A stretch of 64,000 bases of DNA from Pontederia crassipes (GCA_030549335.1 CM060195.1:26354874-26418873), one strand, 5' to 3'; shown: positions 1-12,304, counted from the first letter of the stretch. A program made the numbers and translations. Notes: a model not told the origin generated them from the sequence alone.

Positions 1-519
1 TTTGAAAAAAAAATGGAGCCTTCATCCCTTGGTCAGTAGGCGAGATGAATATACTTCACATCAATGGCATAGGGATGAAAATAAAACAAAGATTTTCCAC
101 ATGACTCGATGAAGAAACTTATACAAGTTAGATAGTATCACTATACTCTTCTCTCTATTCCTTTTCCAATGATGCTTTGGACGTAGGGAATGATGACTTC
201 AAGCAGCAAGAAACCATGAGCGACGAGGAGCAAGGTCCATGGCTAAGGCAAAAATTGATTATGAGGTAGACCTTGCATGGGAGGAGGAGAAACCATGGAT
301 GTGGATTCAACATTTTTTTACTAGTCGAAACTAGTGTGGCAAATCTCTTATATAAATCGGACATAAAATCTAGTTGAACCATGCTTCATCTCATCGACCG
401 TCAATAACCTAAATTCGACGTCACACAAGTTAGGTAGCACATTTCTATCCACTTAATTGGATAACATGTCCATTAAATTCAATAGATTTTTTTCACCAAA
501 TTTGGAAATCCTTTAAATG
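1..519. other. intergenic, no feature seen
   Basis: This is AT-rich sequence with only short, poorly coding open frames on either strand. I recognise no gene, RNA or transposon end here. Confidence 0.6.
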
Positions 520-1755
520 GCTATATAATCAAACAACTTTATAAATTTGTTTCCTAAACAACTCATCTAGACTTTGCTCAAAACAGAAAATAGCCACTCC
601 ATGGTTAATTTCTTCTTATTTATCATTGGATTATTACTCCAACTTATTTTGATGAAAATAGATTTATAAGAAGAGTGAATTCTTTAAAAGTGATTTATTA
701 TTTTACTTTTGTTATATAATTTTAGATATGAAGAAAATATTTATTGGGGTCATCACTTGCTATCTTCTTTCTTCTTAACTCATTTAGTGTTTTTTTTTTG
801 TTTCACAATGAAGAAAAGTTGAAAATATAAAACAAGAGCTGTTAGGTAAGCAAACTTATTTTTATTTGACAAAACAAAAAAATTTCTATTTACCAATTGT
901 CTTGTGTCAAAACAATGAGAAAATCTTTACTTCAAGAGAACATTTTCAAGTTAAGTCTCCATGCATCTTAATGTTACCATCAAATTTATCATTTTCTACC
1001 AAAAGGGTACAACATCAGCTTTTGTTGCTTTTGTATTTCATTATTTTCTACTATATCACTTCATATGTGGCAATCATATGCATAATTTATATTCTATAGA
1101 CTTGCATTAGCTATATATTTAGCACGATAATATTTCTTATTTTTTGGTGGTACATATTCAATTTTGATTAGATTTTTCTTATCCACCTTTTTCTTAACAA
1201 AATTCCTTGAACTAACTATATAATCCAACTCGATGAAAATTTTTTAACTTTTATATATTAGTCTTATATAGCAAATATTGTCATATATTGGTCAACTTTC
1301 TAACTAAATTCCTAGTATTGAGTCCATAATCAAACAACTCTAGAATTTGTTTGCTAAACAACCTAATTATGATGGTTCTAAATTTTCCAAATGGAACCTT
1401 AGTTACTTCTTTATTTCTCATGGAACTATGGCTCCAATTTGTTTTAATGAAAAAATATGTATAATAAAAATAACTTTTTAAGACAATAAATTTTGAAAAA
1501 TGATTTATTCTTATGTGTTTGCTATATAGCTTTGAGTAATGAAGGAAAATGATTTTCTTTTTTTTATTGTTATCACCCAGTATCAGCTTTAGTTTTTTAT
1601 TGTTATCTCCCGAAAATCACCTTGTGAATATAAAAGTTGAAGATGAACATTATTTTTAGTTAATAAAATGAAGGTTCGTGTTTATCAATTATCTTGCATC
1701 AAAAATAAAGAAACGTACTATTTCAATAAAACACTTTTAAGTTAGGTCTTGTATT
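520..1755. repeat. decayed tandem duplication, period about 0.8 kb
   Basis: Segment 520-975 recurs in the same order at about 1330-1755. Shared landmarks are 'ataatcaaacaac' then 'aatttgttt.ctaaacaac' near the start, a 'gatttatt.tt' block in the middle, and near the end 'caattgtcttgtgtcaaaa' (about 892-910) against 'caattatcttgcatcaaaa' (about 1686-1704), each followed by a 'ttcaagttaagtct'-like block. The copies are strongly diverged with many indels. No coding potential is seen, so the duplicated unit is of unknown origin, possibly an old transposon interior. Confidence 0.55.
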
Positions 1756-2029
1756 AACATATTGATATATAAATTTATTGCATTACGTATTGATATGTAA
1801 GCATTAGGAATTTGGTCCTTAAATAACTTTTGTATGATAACTAAATAAAATATGTACTCTACTTTGGTGGTTGTTTAAAAGCCATTAATTTGGTGGAAAA
1901 ATATCAACATCTTAATTTTCTTTTTGAATTATTACCTCAGCTCCCTCTATGTTTAAATGTGGGTCCTAGTTTGCATTTACTTTATTTTCTTTGAAAGATG
2001 CTAAATTTAGAATTCGGAGGTCAAAGCAA

Positions 2030-2170
2030 TTTATTTTTTTAATAATGTAATCATTGAATAATGACAATTTAGAACCTAATAAAGAAAATAAGTTGCATAA
2101 ATAATTCAAGCAATTTATTTTTTAATACTGTAATCAATGGCTAATGACAATTTAGAACCTATTAGAAAAA
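2030..2170. repeat. short tandem duplication (about 80-bp period)
   Basis: The block containing 'aatgacaatttagaacctaa' near 2080 is repeated as 'aatgacaatttagaacctat' near 2145, each preceded by a T/A-rich 'ttattttttaata' stretch. Two diverged copies lie immediately left of the foldback element. Confidence 0.5.
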
Positions 2171-2873
2171 GAGTAAATTTCATAAAAAAATTCAAACTTT
2201 GATTTTATTCTCAAATCTATTATTTCTACATAAAATGTCAAAAAGTCATAAACTTTATAAACACGACCTATTATTATCTTTTTACTCAAAAATATGAATC
2301 TAGTGATTACTATATAGCTAAGTGACATATCACAAATTTTTCTAAACTTAAAATTAATCTTTTATATTTTATTTTTTGTAACTTTGACATTAGAAAAACA
2401 ATCAATGTTTAACCTATATAAATTTACAATAATATTATAATTACATGTAAAAGAAGTGAAAATATTAAGTTGATGAGTTAATATTCTGTTATACGTAACA
2501 AAATTTATTAATCAACATTTAACAATCATATTTTAAGCTAAATTTAATAATAATTTACATTCAAAGTTGTAAAATGAAATTATAAGCCGATAAAATAATG
2601 TCATCAAATTCTAAATTTTAAACTTTTTAAGTTCAAATTGCGATATGGCATCCACTTATCTAGCTATGTGTTGTTTGTTGAAATCATACTTTTAATACAT
2701 AATAATAAGATATATTTGTATCTGATTTAAAAATTCATCAATTTTTAACAACAAAATTAAAGTTTAGATTACATTTGAGAATAAAATCAAAGTTCATAAC
2801 CTTTTACACAAAAATAAAAAAATGGGCTAAATTTGAGAATAAACTAAAGTTCAGGTTTTTTTGTAATTTTCTC
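2171..2873. mobile_element. AT-rich foldback element with long TIRs (MULE/MITE-like)
   Basis: The left end starts 'gagtaaatttcataaaaaaa' and runs through 'tttgattttattctcaaat' (2196-2217). The right end, read on the minus strand from 2873, starts 'gagaaaattacaaaaaaacc' and also carries the 'ttattctcaaat' block (about 2831-2850), with a second internal inverted copy at about 2774-2796. The terminal inverted repeats are about 85 bp with many mismatches. The interior has no coding frame. Long TIRs and an AT-rich non-coding interior fit a Mutator-like MITE. The flanks are A-rich (tagaaaaa / ataaaaaaa), so a 9-bp target duplication cannot be shown convincingly. Confidence 0.55.
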
Positions 2874-4074
2874 ATAAAAAAATCCAAACGCGGAAAAGCG
2901 AAACTTCTCATTGAAGTATAAAACAACACAATCAATCATTCAAACATTTCTACGATGCATCCAAATAAGTGAATGGATAAATCTATATGGAAGATTTTTA
3001 TTATCTTGGTACATTCTTATGTTAGGTTGTATTGCAGAATTTTTATCGCATCCAAGCAAAACATGATTTTTTTGTGAATTCATTTTACCATCTCATTCGA
3101 AACTTAAAACTCTTGACCTATAGAATGAATCAAGGTGGTTACTACTCCACCAAGTAGTAACAAGTTGCTTGGTGTGTTTTTTTATATTTCAATATCCTTG
3201 AAATACACTGGGATACCAATGAAAGGGAATTGTGAAGAAATTTGTGACTTTTATAAAAAACAATTACATCTTGAAAATATAATCCCAAAGCTTGGTGGTA
3301 AAAAATATATAATGTCATGACATCATCATCTTCTCAATCACATAGCACATAATAGGTATTTATACTACTCCATTATTACCATGAACCTCAAATACACCTC
3401 TTTCATCATTTGTCATTTCCTTTGAGTTCCAACTAGTTATGATTGTTCCTCCTTATTTCTCCCATGTTCCTTGGATCTCAGTAGCTTTAATCTCTTGATC
3501 TTCTTTTATAGTCCATAGAAAGAAAGAAGCAAAAACAATGAGTAATGAAAAGGTGTGAGGGTAGAAGGGAAGAAAGGAGGAATGAGAATTTAAAAGAAAG
3601 ACAATTTAAAATTTGTGTCTTCAAACTCTCAAGAGTTGTGGATGTAAAGAGTTTTTCAAATTCCCATGAGTTAGAAATAAAAGGAGAAAGAAAAGTTGAA
3701 TTGAACTTTTCCTCCATTTTGGCAGCCACAAATTCAGTTGTCCCATCAAAAAATCAAGCATATGATCCCTTTTTCAAGTTTTTTTAGATTTTACATTATA
3801 GCATGAATTTCCAACCAGCCAGATAACTTCAAATTCATATTGGTCTTCTATCCTATTAAGTAATTGACATCATGTGATTAGTTTCATCTTCTTTAATTCA
3901 ATGATGCATCTTTATTCATCCTATTATAGTAACTCATATAGGGTGGTCAAATGGATAAAAAAAAAGTCTTTCATCAAATTGAATAAAAAAACTTTTAATT
4001 AAAGTGTGGTTCCTCTATGATGGCATTATCAAGGCCTTGGTCTATTAACTCCCATATTATCTATTATCTTCTCT
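2874..4074. other. intergenic, no feature recognised
   Basis: Short open frames at 3135-3320 (+), 3487-3729 (-) and 3545-3787 (+) have no recognisable domain or gene-like context. I see no transposon ends here. Confidence 0.5.
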
Positions 4075-5293
4075 AATTCAATAATGCCTTCGAAATTATC
4101 GAAAGATTTAGCACCCGTCACTAGTTTTGAATAAATTACCCATCAGTAATTAAAATAATATTATTTATTATCAATGTTTATATATATAATAATATTATTA
4201 ACATTAATAATATGTATTATAATATTATTAACATTAATAATATTATTAACATTAATAATATTATATGTATTGATATTAATTATATGTATTAATATATATA
4301 TGATTATAAACATTAGTAATATAATATTATATTACAAATATTTTAAGTAAATGGAAGAGAGATATGTATTATATTATAGACATTGATAATATATTATTAT
4401 TTTATTTACCGAAGGATAATGCCTTCGAAATTACCGAAGGATTTTGCATCCGTCGATAATTTCGAAGAAATTACTCGTTGGTATAAAATAGTATCATTTA
4501 TTATCAATGTTTGTATATACAATATTATAATTAAACATTAATAATATATGTAATGATATAAATTATGTGAATTAATATATATGATTACAAACATTATGAT
4601 ATAAACATTAGTATTAAGATACATCTGTCTTTTATAAGATTTCAATTTGTACACTTTTAAAGTGTCATTTGTGACTTATAAAAATTATAAAATTAGTTAT
4701 TAAAAAAATTAAAGACAATTATGAGAAAATAAAAACATATATATAATGTTAATAATAAAAATTTATATCATAAATATTAATAATAAATTATTATTTTAAT
4801 TACCGAGAGTCTAGCGATTCTTAGAGGAATAATTTCTCGAGTGAACATCAACTTTTTTATAAAGAAAATAACAGTCATCCAACTTTAACTTCGAAATGTT
4901 GCGTCGACAAACTTAAATTATTATAATAATAAAGTCATTCAACTTAAGCTTCTAAAGTTCGCAGTCATCGAACGTAGGTTGTCATAACTCTAAGATTCAA
5001 AACTGAGACGGTCTTCCAACTTTACTCTTATAACTACAAGGTCATCTAACTTTATTTTGAAAACAATACAAACATCCATTTACATTGTTCAATTGATCAG
5101 AGGTCATCGTATTTTATTCATCGATAGTGTATTTTGCGATGGTCACCTATTTTTTACGAAGATTAGACCCGTCAGTAATCAAATTTAATATTTTATTATT
5201 AATATTTATAATATGACAAGAAATATTTTGTAAAATAAAAAAATAATGATAAAATTATTTATAAAAAAACATATTAGGTCTTTTAAATTATTC

Positions 5294-5296
<3 letters not shown>

Positions 5297-5336
<40 letters not shown>
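5297..5336. repeat. (TA)n microsatellite
   Basis: An uninterrupted TA dinucleotide run of about 40 bp lies inside the AT-rich zone of the CACTA-like element. Confidence 0.95.
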
Positions 5337-5339
<3 letters not shown>

Positions 5340-6039
5340 TTAAAGAGTCATATTGTGATTTATATTAAAATTAATCATTATGTAAACATTTTAGTGCATA
5401 TTAAAATTTATCTATTTTATATTCTAAATTTATTTATATCTATATTCTATATTTACAAATATATTAAAAGAAAAATGAGTAAACCAATAAAATAAATAAA
5501 GACAATTATGAGAAAATCAAAATTATTGATAACTAATTTTAATCATAAGTCTTCAACACAGTTTATACACATATTGATTAATATTAGTATTATATGTACA
5601 TTAACATTATACATATATATCTTCCATTTATTATTATATTATATTATTAATGTTATCAGTCATATATGATAAAAAATATTATTATTTTAATTACCAACGG
5701 TAGTTCCTTCAGAATTATTGATGGATCTTGTATCCTTCGGTAATTCTGAAGGATATACCCATCGCTAACTCTAATATTTTTTTATCCAGCATTTTGTCTC
5801 TCTCCCTCCTCATTCCCACGCCCCCTCTTTTCCTATATCTCTCTCCTCACTTGTTCTCCCCCTTTCTCACCCGCTATCTCTCCTCCTCTCCCTCTCTCTC
5901 CTATGACGGCGACATCACCCATGGCGACGGCGACCTCTCACGACTTCGACGATCCCGACCGCCCTCCCCCTCTTTGGCTGTCCTCCCTCACTCCCTCCCC
6001 CTCTCCCTCTCTCTCAACTCGGACAGCCAGGTGGTCGGA

Positions 6040-6600
6040 TCAGCCGCTTGAGTGTCGAATCTAGCGCACAAGCGGTCGGATCGATCGCATGACTGTCGGA
6101 TCCTGCGTTGGTGACTGGATCCAGTGCACCGTGCACTAGATCCAACGCACATGCGGCCGGATCCGACCACAAGCGGTGGATCCGGGGCACAGTGCGGTCG
6201 GATCCGGCCACCGGCACACAGGCAGCCGGATTCGGCCACAGGCGATGGATCAAGCATCGGATCCGGTGGGCAGCCGACAACTCTAGCGCGTAGGCGAGAT
6301 CGGGGGGTGCCTAGCATCCGTTCATGGCCATGGTGAGATCGGGGCGCCCGACGTTCGTTCATGGTCGTGGCAGTCGAATCTGGCCGTCAGGCAGCGAATC
6401 AGGGCGCCTAGAAACCGTTCATGACCGTGGCGGCCGAATTGGGACGCTCAACATCCGTTCACAGTCGTGGCGGCCGGATTGGTGCCCTAGCGGATGTTCA
6501 CGTCCGTGGCGGTCGGATCAGGGCGCTTGGCGGCCGGATTGGAGCTGCCGACATTCATTCTCAGTCGTGGTGGTAGAATCTGGTCGTCTGGCAGCCTTTC
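6040..6600. repeat. GC-rich array of 'GGATC-CGGCC'-type words
   Basis: The words 'cggatc', 'ggatccg', 'gtggcggccggatt' and 'gttcatg.ccgtgg' recur irregularly about every 20-60 bp. This is what opens several long GC-rich frames on both strands (for example 6324-6794 + and 5988-6362 -), so those frames are not treated as genes. A similar array lies inside the smaller CACTA element at 22170-22320, which links the two. Confidence 0.6.
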
Positions 6601-7213
6601 GCAGCCATGGCAACATGGCCTCCTCCCCATGCCCCTCTCCCTTTCCTTCTCCCTCTCCCTCTCGACTTCGGCGTCCTCTCCTTCTCTTTCTCTATCTCGA
6701 TTCCAGCCACCTACTCTGGTTCGACTGTCAGCGCCGATTCGGTTGCAGACGGCCTATTTTTTTTATTTTTTTCGACGGATGTATTCGTCGCTAAGTGTAT
6801 GTTGAACCCGCCGTGCCTATGATGGGTTCTCCCCGTCGAAGGCTTCGACGAGTCACACCTACCGAAACCTTTGATGGGTGTCGCCCGTCGAAGGCTTCGA
6901 CGGGTGCGTCGCAGGTTTCGACGCGAGAGCGTCGGGCCAACACTCCATCTTTTTATTCTCACAGCGCGATTAGAGCTTCCAATTCGAAGGATGACCTTTC
7001 CGTCAAAACTTTCGACAGATTTTATTCGTAAAAAATTTCGAAGGCAAATTAATCGTCGCAGACATTTGAGGACGGTCGGTAACTCTTTCCAACGACTTTG
7101 TTTCCAATTGACTATTACCCGTCGAAAAATCCATCGTAAAGACATATTTTCGATGGAATTCGAAAGTTTTGCGATGGATATATCCATCGCAAAATTATAA
7201 AATTCTTGTAGTG

Positions 7214-8341
7214 ACCTCCCTCTCCCTCTCTCCTCCGGTGCCGGAAAAGAATCAAGAAGTTATATTATTTTAGTGAGTTCCAACCTGCTAGTCAAATGAT
7301 CATTTGTATTATTTATTTATGTTTTTTCTCATAAAGTTTTGAGTTTTATCGCACATTAATAAAAATCAAGATCCAGGACATTTTTTTCTGAAATTCACCT
7401 GCATTAAATTATACTTCAAAATTAAAAAAAAAACTAATCTACTGAACTCCCATATATGTCAAACTTTACATGGCTCCCATTTTTAGTTCTTGCAGTAGGC
7501 CATAATTGTTATCGGACATGTATTTTTGTTACATCGTAATATTTATTACTCTTAAAATTTATGCATTATAATTATATTTAAATTTGGTTGCTAATGAATA
7601 TTATTTGTAATTAATTCTAAAGATTTTAACTATCCTTATTTTATTTTCATTAAATAAGGCTAATTCCACTAGTTAATTTTAAAATGGTTAAACTTTATAA
7701 TATTGATCTTTTTGGTAATTTTTTCATAGTCTAAAGTCATTTTTTCATGTAATATTAGTTCTTTTGCAAAAATCACTAAAACCTATATCTTTTAAACTAA
7801 TTATCGTATCAAAATTTAATTCCAAATAAAATAGAATAAAATTTATGAATAAGTTACATATGACATTATTTACTTTATTTTTTTCCCAAAATAAGTATTA
7901 TTTGTGTTACACATGCCTTAAATAATGATCAATCCTTTTTCCTATTACTTAATTTAGTGCTTTTAATATGTTTGATAACAAAGCTTTTTTTCTTTCTTAT
8001 CTTTCCAACAAAGAAGTTATAGAACAAAATATTGCTGACTTTTACCATTATGTTTCCTTTAAATTAGGACATGCATTAAAAATTTTAATTGGCTAATATT
8101 CGGAAATTACATAACTCCACTCTCCTTGCCAAATTGAAGAAAATAAGTTAAAAGTGGTCCTTCTTCTTGACACTGAAAGTCGCACGTGGTCCTTGGCTTC
8201 CTTTGTCGGTACTTTTTTTTTTTATGAATACTATTCAAGTGGTAACCAGATTTAACAAAGTACTTGTGATCCCATCTCTCCTCTTAATTCCTACCACCTT
8301 CTCCTTCAATTCCATTTTGCCGCATGGACTCGTCAATCCCA

Positions 8342-8344
<3 letters not shown>
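7214..8344. other. intergenic, no feature recognised
   Basis: AT-rich sequence between the CACTA-like right end and the downstream side of the first SAUR gene. The frame at 8167-8397 runs into a CT repeat and looks non-coding. Confidence 0.55.

Positions 8345-8375
<31 letters not shown>
8345..8375. repeat. (CT)n microsatellite
   Basis: Simple CT dinucleotide run about 190 bp beyond the stop codon of the first SAUR gene. Confidence 0.9.
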
Positions 8376-8379
<4 letters not shown>

Positions 8380-8560
8380 GATGTGCATACAAATTAGTCG
8401 CAATATGGTAACTAAATTAAAGATGATATGGATTACAGAGATCAAATGATGAGGTCCGTAGTACGTTACATGTTGCACATATTAAGTACAATTTAATCAA
8501 TCGCTCGGGAGCCAGAAAAACAAAAAAAAAAAAAAAAAGAAAAGGACTGTGTTTCTTCAA

Positions 8561-8923
8561 TTAGATGCTCACGCGAGAAGCAAAAAAAGGAGCTGCGCAA
8601 GGTCTCGTCCAACCCTTCATGGCGGCGTCCTCAGCGTCGGCCCTGAGCGAGGCCACGACGCGCTCCATGAAGGCGGCGTCGCAAGGCAGCCTGATGGGGC
8701 TGTCGCCGGCCGGCAGCCCGAACTCCTCCTCGGACATCCGGAAGAGCTCCTTGAAGACGCTGCTCTTGAGGTAGGCGATGGGGACGACGAAGCGTCGCCC
8801 TTCCCTCGAGTACACCGCGAAGTGACCCTTGGGAGCCACCGCCGCCGCTTCCTTGCCTCTGTTGGACCTCAGAAGCTTCGCCATCCTCAGAGGCGCCGCA
8901 AACTTCTGGCCGTTGAATGCCAT
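8561..8923 (-). CDS. SAUR family auxin-responsive protein
   Basis: This is an intronless 120-residue protein. SAURs are small auxin-induced proteins; well-studied members inhibit PP2C.D phosphatases, which keeps plasma-membrane H+-ATPases active and promotes cell expansion. The SAUR core spans about residues 31-95, with KGHFAVYSREGRRFVVP, a FKELFRMSEEEFGLP block, then IRLPCDAAFMERVV, all hallmark positions. The basic N-terminus (MAFNGQKFAAPLRMAKLLR) is typical of the family. The ATG at 8921-8923 is the first in frame and the stop is TAA at 8561. Length fits the family (about 90-150 aa). The coding region is very GC-rich against AT-rich surroundings, as in monocot SAURs. The gene stands alone here; the other intact SAUR is about 19 kb away on the same strand and is of a different subtype. 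Family assignment is firm; the exact orthologue is not. Confidence 0.93.
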   Translation of the reverse strand: MAFNGQKFAAPLRMAKLLRSNRGKEAAAVAPKGHFAVYSREGRRFVVPIAYLKSSVFKELFRMSEEEFGLPAGDSPIRLPCDAAFMERVVASLRADAEDAAMKGWTRPCAAPFFASRVSI

Positions 8924-9084
8924 TTCGGTATCAGCTTGTTCTCGTTCTATACGTAATTACTTACTACCGAAGGATCTCTCTTTAAGCCAGGAGATGAGAG
9001 AGGAGTGCGATCGTGCATGCACTGGAATCTGTGATCAGTTTTGTGGTGAAGGAAAGTTGAGGCCGCTGCGGGATTTGGCTTACA

Positions 9085-9092
9085 TATAAATA
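9085..9092 (-). promoter_or_regulatory. TATA-like box of the first SAUR gene
   Basis: Minus-strand TATTTATA lies about 160 bp upstream of the SAUR start codon. On the plus strand the same bases read TATAAATA, so the orientation is ambiguous, but the position suits a short 5' UTR for the minus-strand gene. Confidence 0.5.
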
Positions 9093-9108
9093 GGGGAGGA
9101 GGTGGGGG

Positions 9109-9136
9109 ACGGCGGGGGGGAGAGAGAGAGAGAGAG
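9109..9136. repeat. G-run plus (GA)n in the SAUR promoter
   Basis: A G-run followed by a GA dinucleotide repeat lies just upstream of the TATA-like box. GA/CT repeats in plant promoters can be bound by BASIC PENTACYSTEINE factors; that role here is inference. Confidence 0.8.
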
Positions 9137-9258
9137 CACTGTGCTGCATGGTGGTGCATGTCCCCGTCCCCGCAAACCAAGTGAACCAAGTTTAGCTTCG
9201 GTAGGTAAGGGGTGGATATATACATGCGTTTGGAATTTAACGACAAACAGCTCCATTA

Positions 9259-9291
<33 letters not shown>

Positions 9292-9302
9292 ACACACACA
9301 CA
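9259..9302. repeat. (CT)n then (CA)n microsatellite
   Basis: A CT dinucleotide run followed directly by a short ACACACACAC run, further upstream in the SAUR promoter region. Confidence 0.9.
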
Positions 9303-11958
9303 TCTATTTTTTCTTTTTTTTTCGGTAAGGCTATTTTTTCTTTAGGTACCCAAAGCTTAATCAAGTTAAGGGGCTCACGAGACAGGGTGATAAGACAATT
9401 TTTTCTTCTTGGCAAGAACTTTTTTTTTCATTTGTGTTCTATTACAATATGAACTAACTTTTATGCTGTGACTTCAAGCTTGTCATGCAAATATAAGACA
9501 CAATTACTTGTTCTGTTTTTTCCTTTCATGTCAGCTGCTGGGGATCAAGATATATAGGAACTTTTGTTTCTATACAGCTAACAGGATGCATCAGCAGTGT
9601 GATGACATATACAAAGGACAACTTCACATGCATCACCATTCGTTCTATCCTATGCTCACTGTTGCATACATCTAATTACCATAAACCTTGGCCTATAGGG
9701 TTCCAGATATGGATGCAGTAGTGGAGAAAGCTCTCCCATCAGAAGCCACAAAAAGGATTGAATGATTTAGAAGAGGCACATTTAGCATGTTCTGGCCGTC
9801 TGGGAGCCCGGGTCCCTGTTGGGAGTCAAGAATGAATGAATCAATTGCTCTCTCAAGATTGAACGATTCGAGTGGTGCTCGAATTGAATGGTTCAAAGTA
9901 GTTGACCACCCTGTTTGCTCTCTCAGTATGAGATCCATCAACAGTAGAAGTTAGGACACCATTTGCGTAATCAATAAATATACCATATCACGTATGTATT
10001 CAAATAAAGCCAGTGCTAAATGATACCTTCTAATTGTGTATACCAAAACATTTATGAAAGCTAATTATTATTTTAGGTAATTGTGCTTCTCCATGTACAT
10101 TGATTATTAGTTGTCCGGAAGAGATACTTGATTGTCAAGAATGAAACGGCAGTCTAAGCAGACAAGGTTCTGTACACAAAAAGTTATAATTTATGGTACT
10201 CTATCACCTCCATATTTATAATGAACTAGGAAGAGATTTGCATATCTACTTGTTGCTTAACAAGGTATATTGTTTGTCCAAAAGTAGAATTCGCATTGTT
10301 TCCTCGAACTTTCGATTTTGCCTAAATATAAAATATCAACTTATGAAAAAAGAGAAAAAAAAGTCCGAAATCAAATTGCACTTCTTCTAGACTTCTACAT
10401 TAATTAATCCTTAACCTATCTCCTATGTTAATGAGTACCTACTCGGTACGGGTAAGTATACAAGGTACGTTGATTTTTTAGAATCTATAGTACATCTTAA
10501 AAATATTGATACGCAAAGTTTTACACATTAGTATTTAGTTTTTCAAAGTTCTTTTAATAGAACTATCCTATTTTGTATTTTGTATTCAACAGGTATGTAT
10601 ATTCTTCGGATGGATCGAAAGTACTCATGTTTAATTAACAACCTATTTGGCATTGAAAGAACTAATTAAAAAATGTCACAAGCACTTGATCCATGCAACC
10701 TCATGCTACCATGTGTCATTGTGTGATCTGTACCCAGAGGTGCAACAGGTAAACTAGAATTTATAATACTTATAAGGATTAAAAAAATACTAGATAAATT
10801 GTAAACAAAAAGTAAGAAAGAAGAAGAAGAAGAAGAAAAAGAAAAAGGAAAGCGTGAGAAGATGTGATGGGGAGCACAAATCAAGTAGCTGTCATGTTAA
10901 TGTCCTTCAAGTAGCTTGCAGTGTACGTACTTAATTCTGGTTCTCTGTGCTTCGGCCATCTTTCTCAAAGATTTCCGGCAGCTCATGTGCTCGTTCATTC
11001 TTGCCACTCGTACATACCACATTGGCTACTGGGGCACGGTAGCTCTCTAGCTATGAGCGAAGCTTTCGTATAAGAGCTAGCGATCCAGATTGAATTCTGA
11101 ACCCTTTATTTTGTATAATAACATTCTCTGTTGGTTTGCAGGAACAGTAGAAGTGCATGCAAAAGCAAAATTACTGTTTGCTTGGAAAGAAAGGGAAGGA
11201 TTGGTTTAATTAGTGGCTAACTAAAGTCGGTTGGCGTTAGAGGAGCTGCATTTCAAGTGGTTGGGTACTAAATTTTGAAATTGATTCTTGAAGTCATCAC
11301 TTTGATAGAGAAATGCTCTCTTTCACTCCGGTTTCGATTTAATCATATGCTAATAATTTCGGACATAGAAATCTTCCATAGACTCATATCGGCATCCAAA
11401 GAAAACCTTTAATTAGTGGCGAAGAGCAACCGTAGCCTTCTGTTTTGGTAGAACGGTAGGATCAGGCCGAGGGAGGTATAATATACATAGATATTAATAT
11501 ATACTGACAAGTACTGTTTGGTGTAGTATCTAGTGGGCGTCGCTCGTGGTCGAGAAATATGCACGTTGGAGATAACAAGTAGCAGCAGACGCCTCTTTCA
11601 TGTCGTTTTTTGCAGGAGAGGGCACTGCATTTGGGTTCGTTTTGTCTCGCACATGCAGACGAATTAAGTTGGCTGCTGCGACGTCCGCGGGTCCTGTGCG
11701 TGCATGCTTAATTATAACATGAATGGATAAAGTTCCAATGGGGCCGTTAATTAGAACAATTGTAAATAAAAAATTATTATAGATGTGAAACGTGCTATAT
11801 TATTCTTTAATAACACTTTGTTTTACTTTATATTATTATTCAATAGGTTGTCCTACATACTTCAGATATAATTCTTTTACTGGGGTTAAATGTTGTGTGT
11901 GTTGTCTTGAGAAAATTTTTTATGTAATTTAGGATATGCAAGATATTTTTATATATAT
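9303..11958. other. intergenic, no feature recognised
   Basis: Mostly AT-rich sequence. A frame at 9693-9941 (-) has no recognisable domain. A GAA-rich stretch lies near 10818-10850. The words 'atgagtac' (near 10430) and 'gtactcat' (near 10612) form an 8-bp inverted pair about 190 bp apart, too short to call a transposon. Confidence 0.5.
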
Positions 11959-12292
11959 TGAAGGTTTATATATAGAAAACCAACCTTATTACAGCAAAAT
12001 TAAATAAGATTCTTTTACGTTGATTATCCTCGGGATCGGGTCGACGATCATGTAGCGAAATGCCGACACAATGTCACAATCCAAATCCTAAGGCACAAAC
12101 TACAGCAAATTGTATAGGCAAAGTGAGGACGTCGTCAACCTGCAAGTAGTCTCCATAGGACTCCAATACAACTCTATATATAGAGTTGCATTAGCAGTTC
12201 CATAAACTGCTGGTGCAGTTTTATTATGTATATTATGTAATTCATAAATTACATGCAAGCAAATGCCTATTATGGGCGGTTGACGTCCAACA
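11959..12292 (-). repeat. 3' LTR of the copia element
   Basis: 334 bp, TG...CA on either strand. It contains the palindromic CTCTATATATAGAG, a likely TATA region. It carries a block of about 45 bp ending near 12149 ('caaactacagcaaatt...gtcaacct') that in the 5' LTR is replaced by only six bases, which explains most of the 39-bp length difference. Confidence 0.95.
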
Positions 12293-12304
12293 ATCTCTCA
12301 CTCG
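12293..12304 (-). other. polypurine tract of the copia element
   Basis: On the minus strand the bases just before the 3' LTR read GAGTGAGAGATT, purine-rich and in the expected position for plus-strand priming. Confidence 0.5.

Larger units (their letters stand above)
4075..7213. mobile_element. CACTA-like DNA transposon, right end clear, left end unresolved
   Basis: The right terminus reads 'aattcttgtagtg' (ends 7213), which on the minus strand is CACTACAAGAATT, a typical plant CACTA terminus. Inside it lie many copies of a short 'cgtcgaa / ttcgacgg / cgatgga' motif in both orientations (about 6830-7190), as expected of CACTA subterminal transposase-binding repeats. To the left there is a GC-rich block (5770-6720). 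Beyond it is an AT-rich zone (4075-5765) in which a 'ccttcg.aatta.cga.gga' plus 'acccgtc' unit recurs near 4088, 4428 and 5706. No transposase was recognised, so it is probably non-autonomous. I could not find a matching CACTA left terminus; 4075 is only the first recognisable repeat unit. Confidence 0.55.

Noticed and set aside
5988..6822. Long GC-rich open frames on both strands (up to 158 codons)
   Set aside because: They come from the low-complexity GGATC/CGGCC array inside a CACTA-like element; overlapping frames are open on both strands and none shows a domain.
9693..9941. 82-codon minus-strand frame
   Set aside because: No recognised domain, no promoter or splice context, and AT-rich surroundings.
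10429..10620. Short inverted pair ATGAGTAC...GTACTCAT as a MITE
   Set aside because: Only 8 bp of inverted repeat and no clear target duplication.
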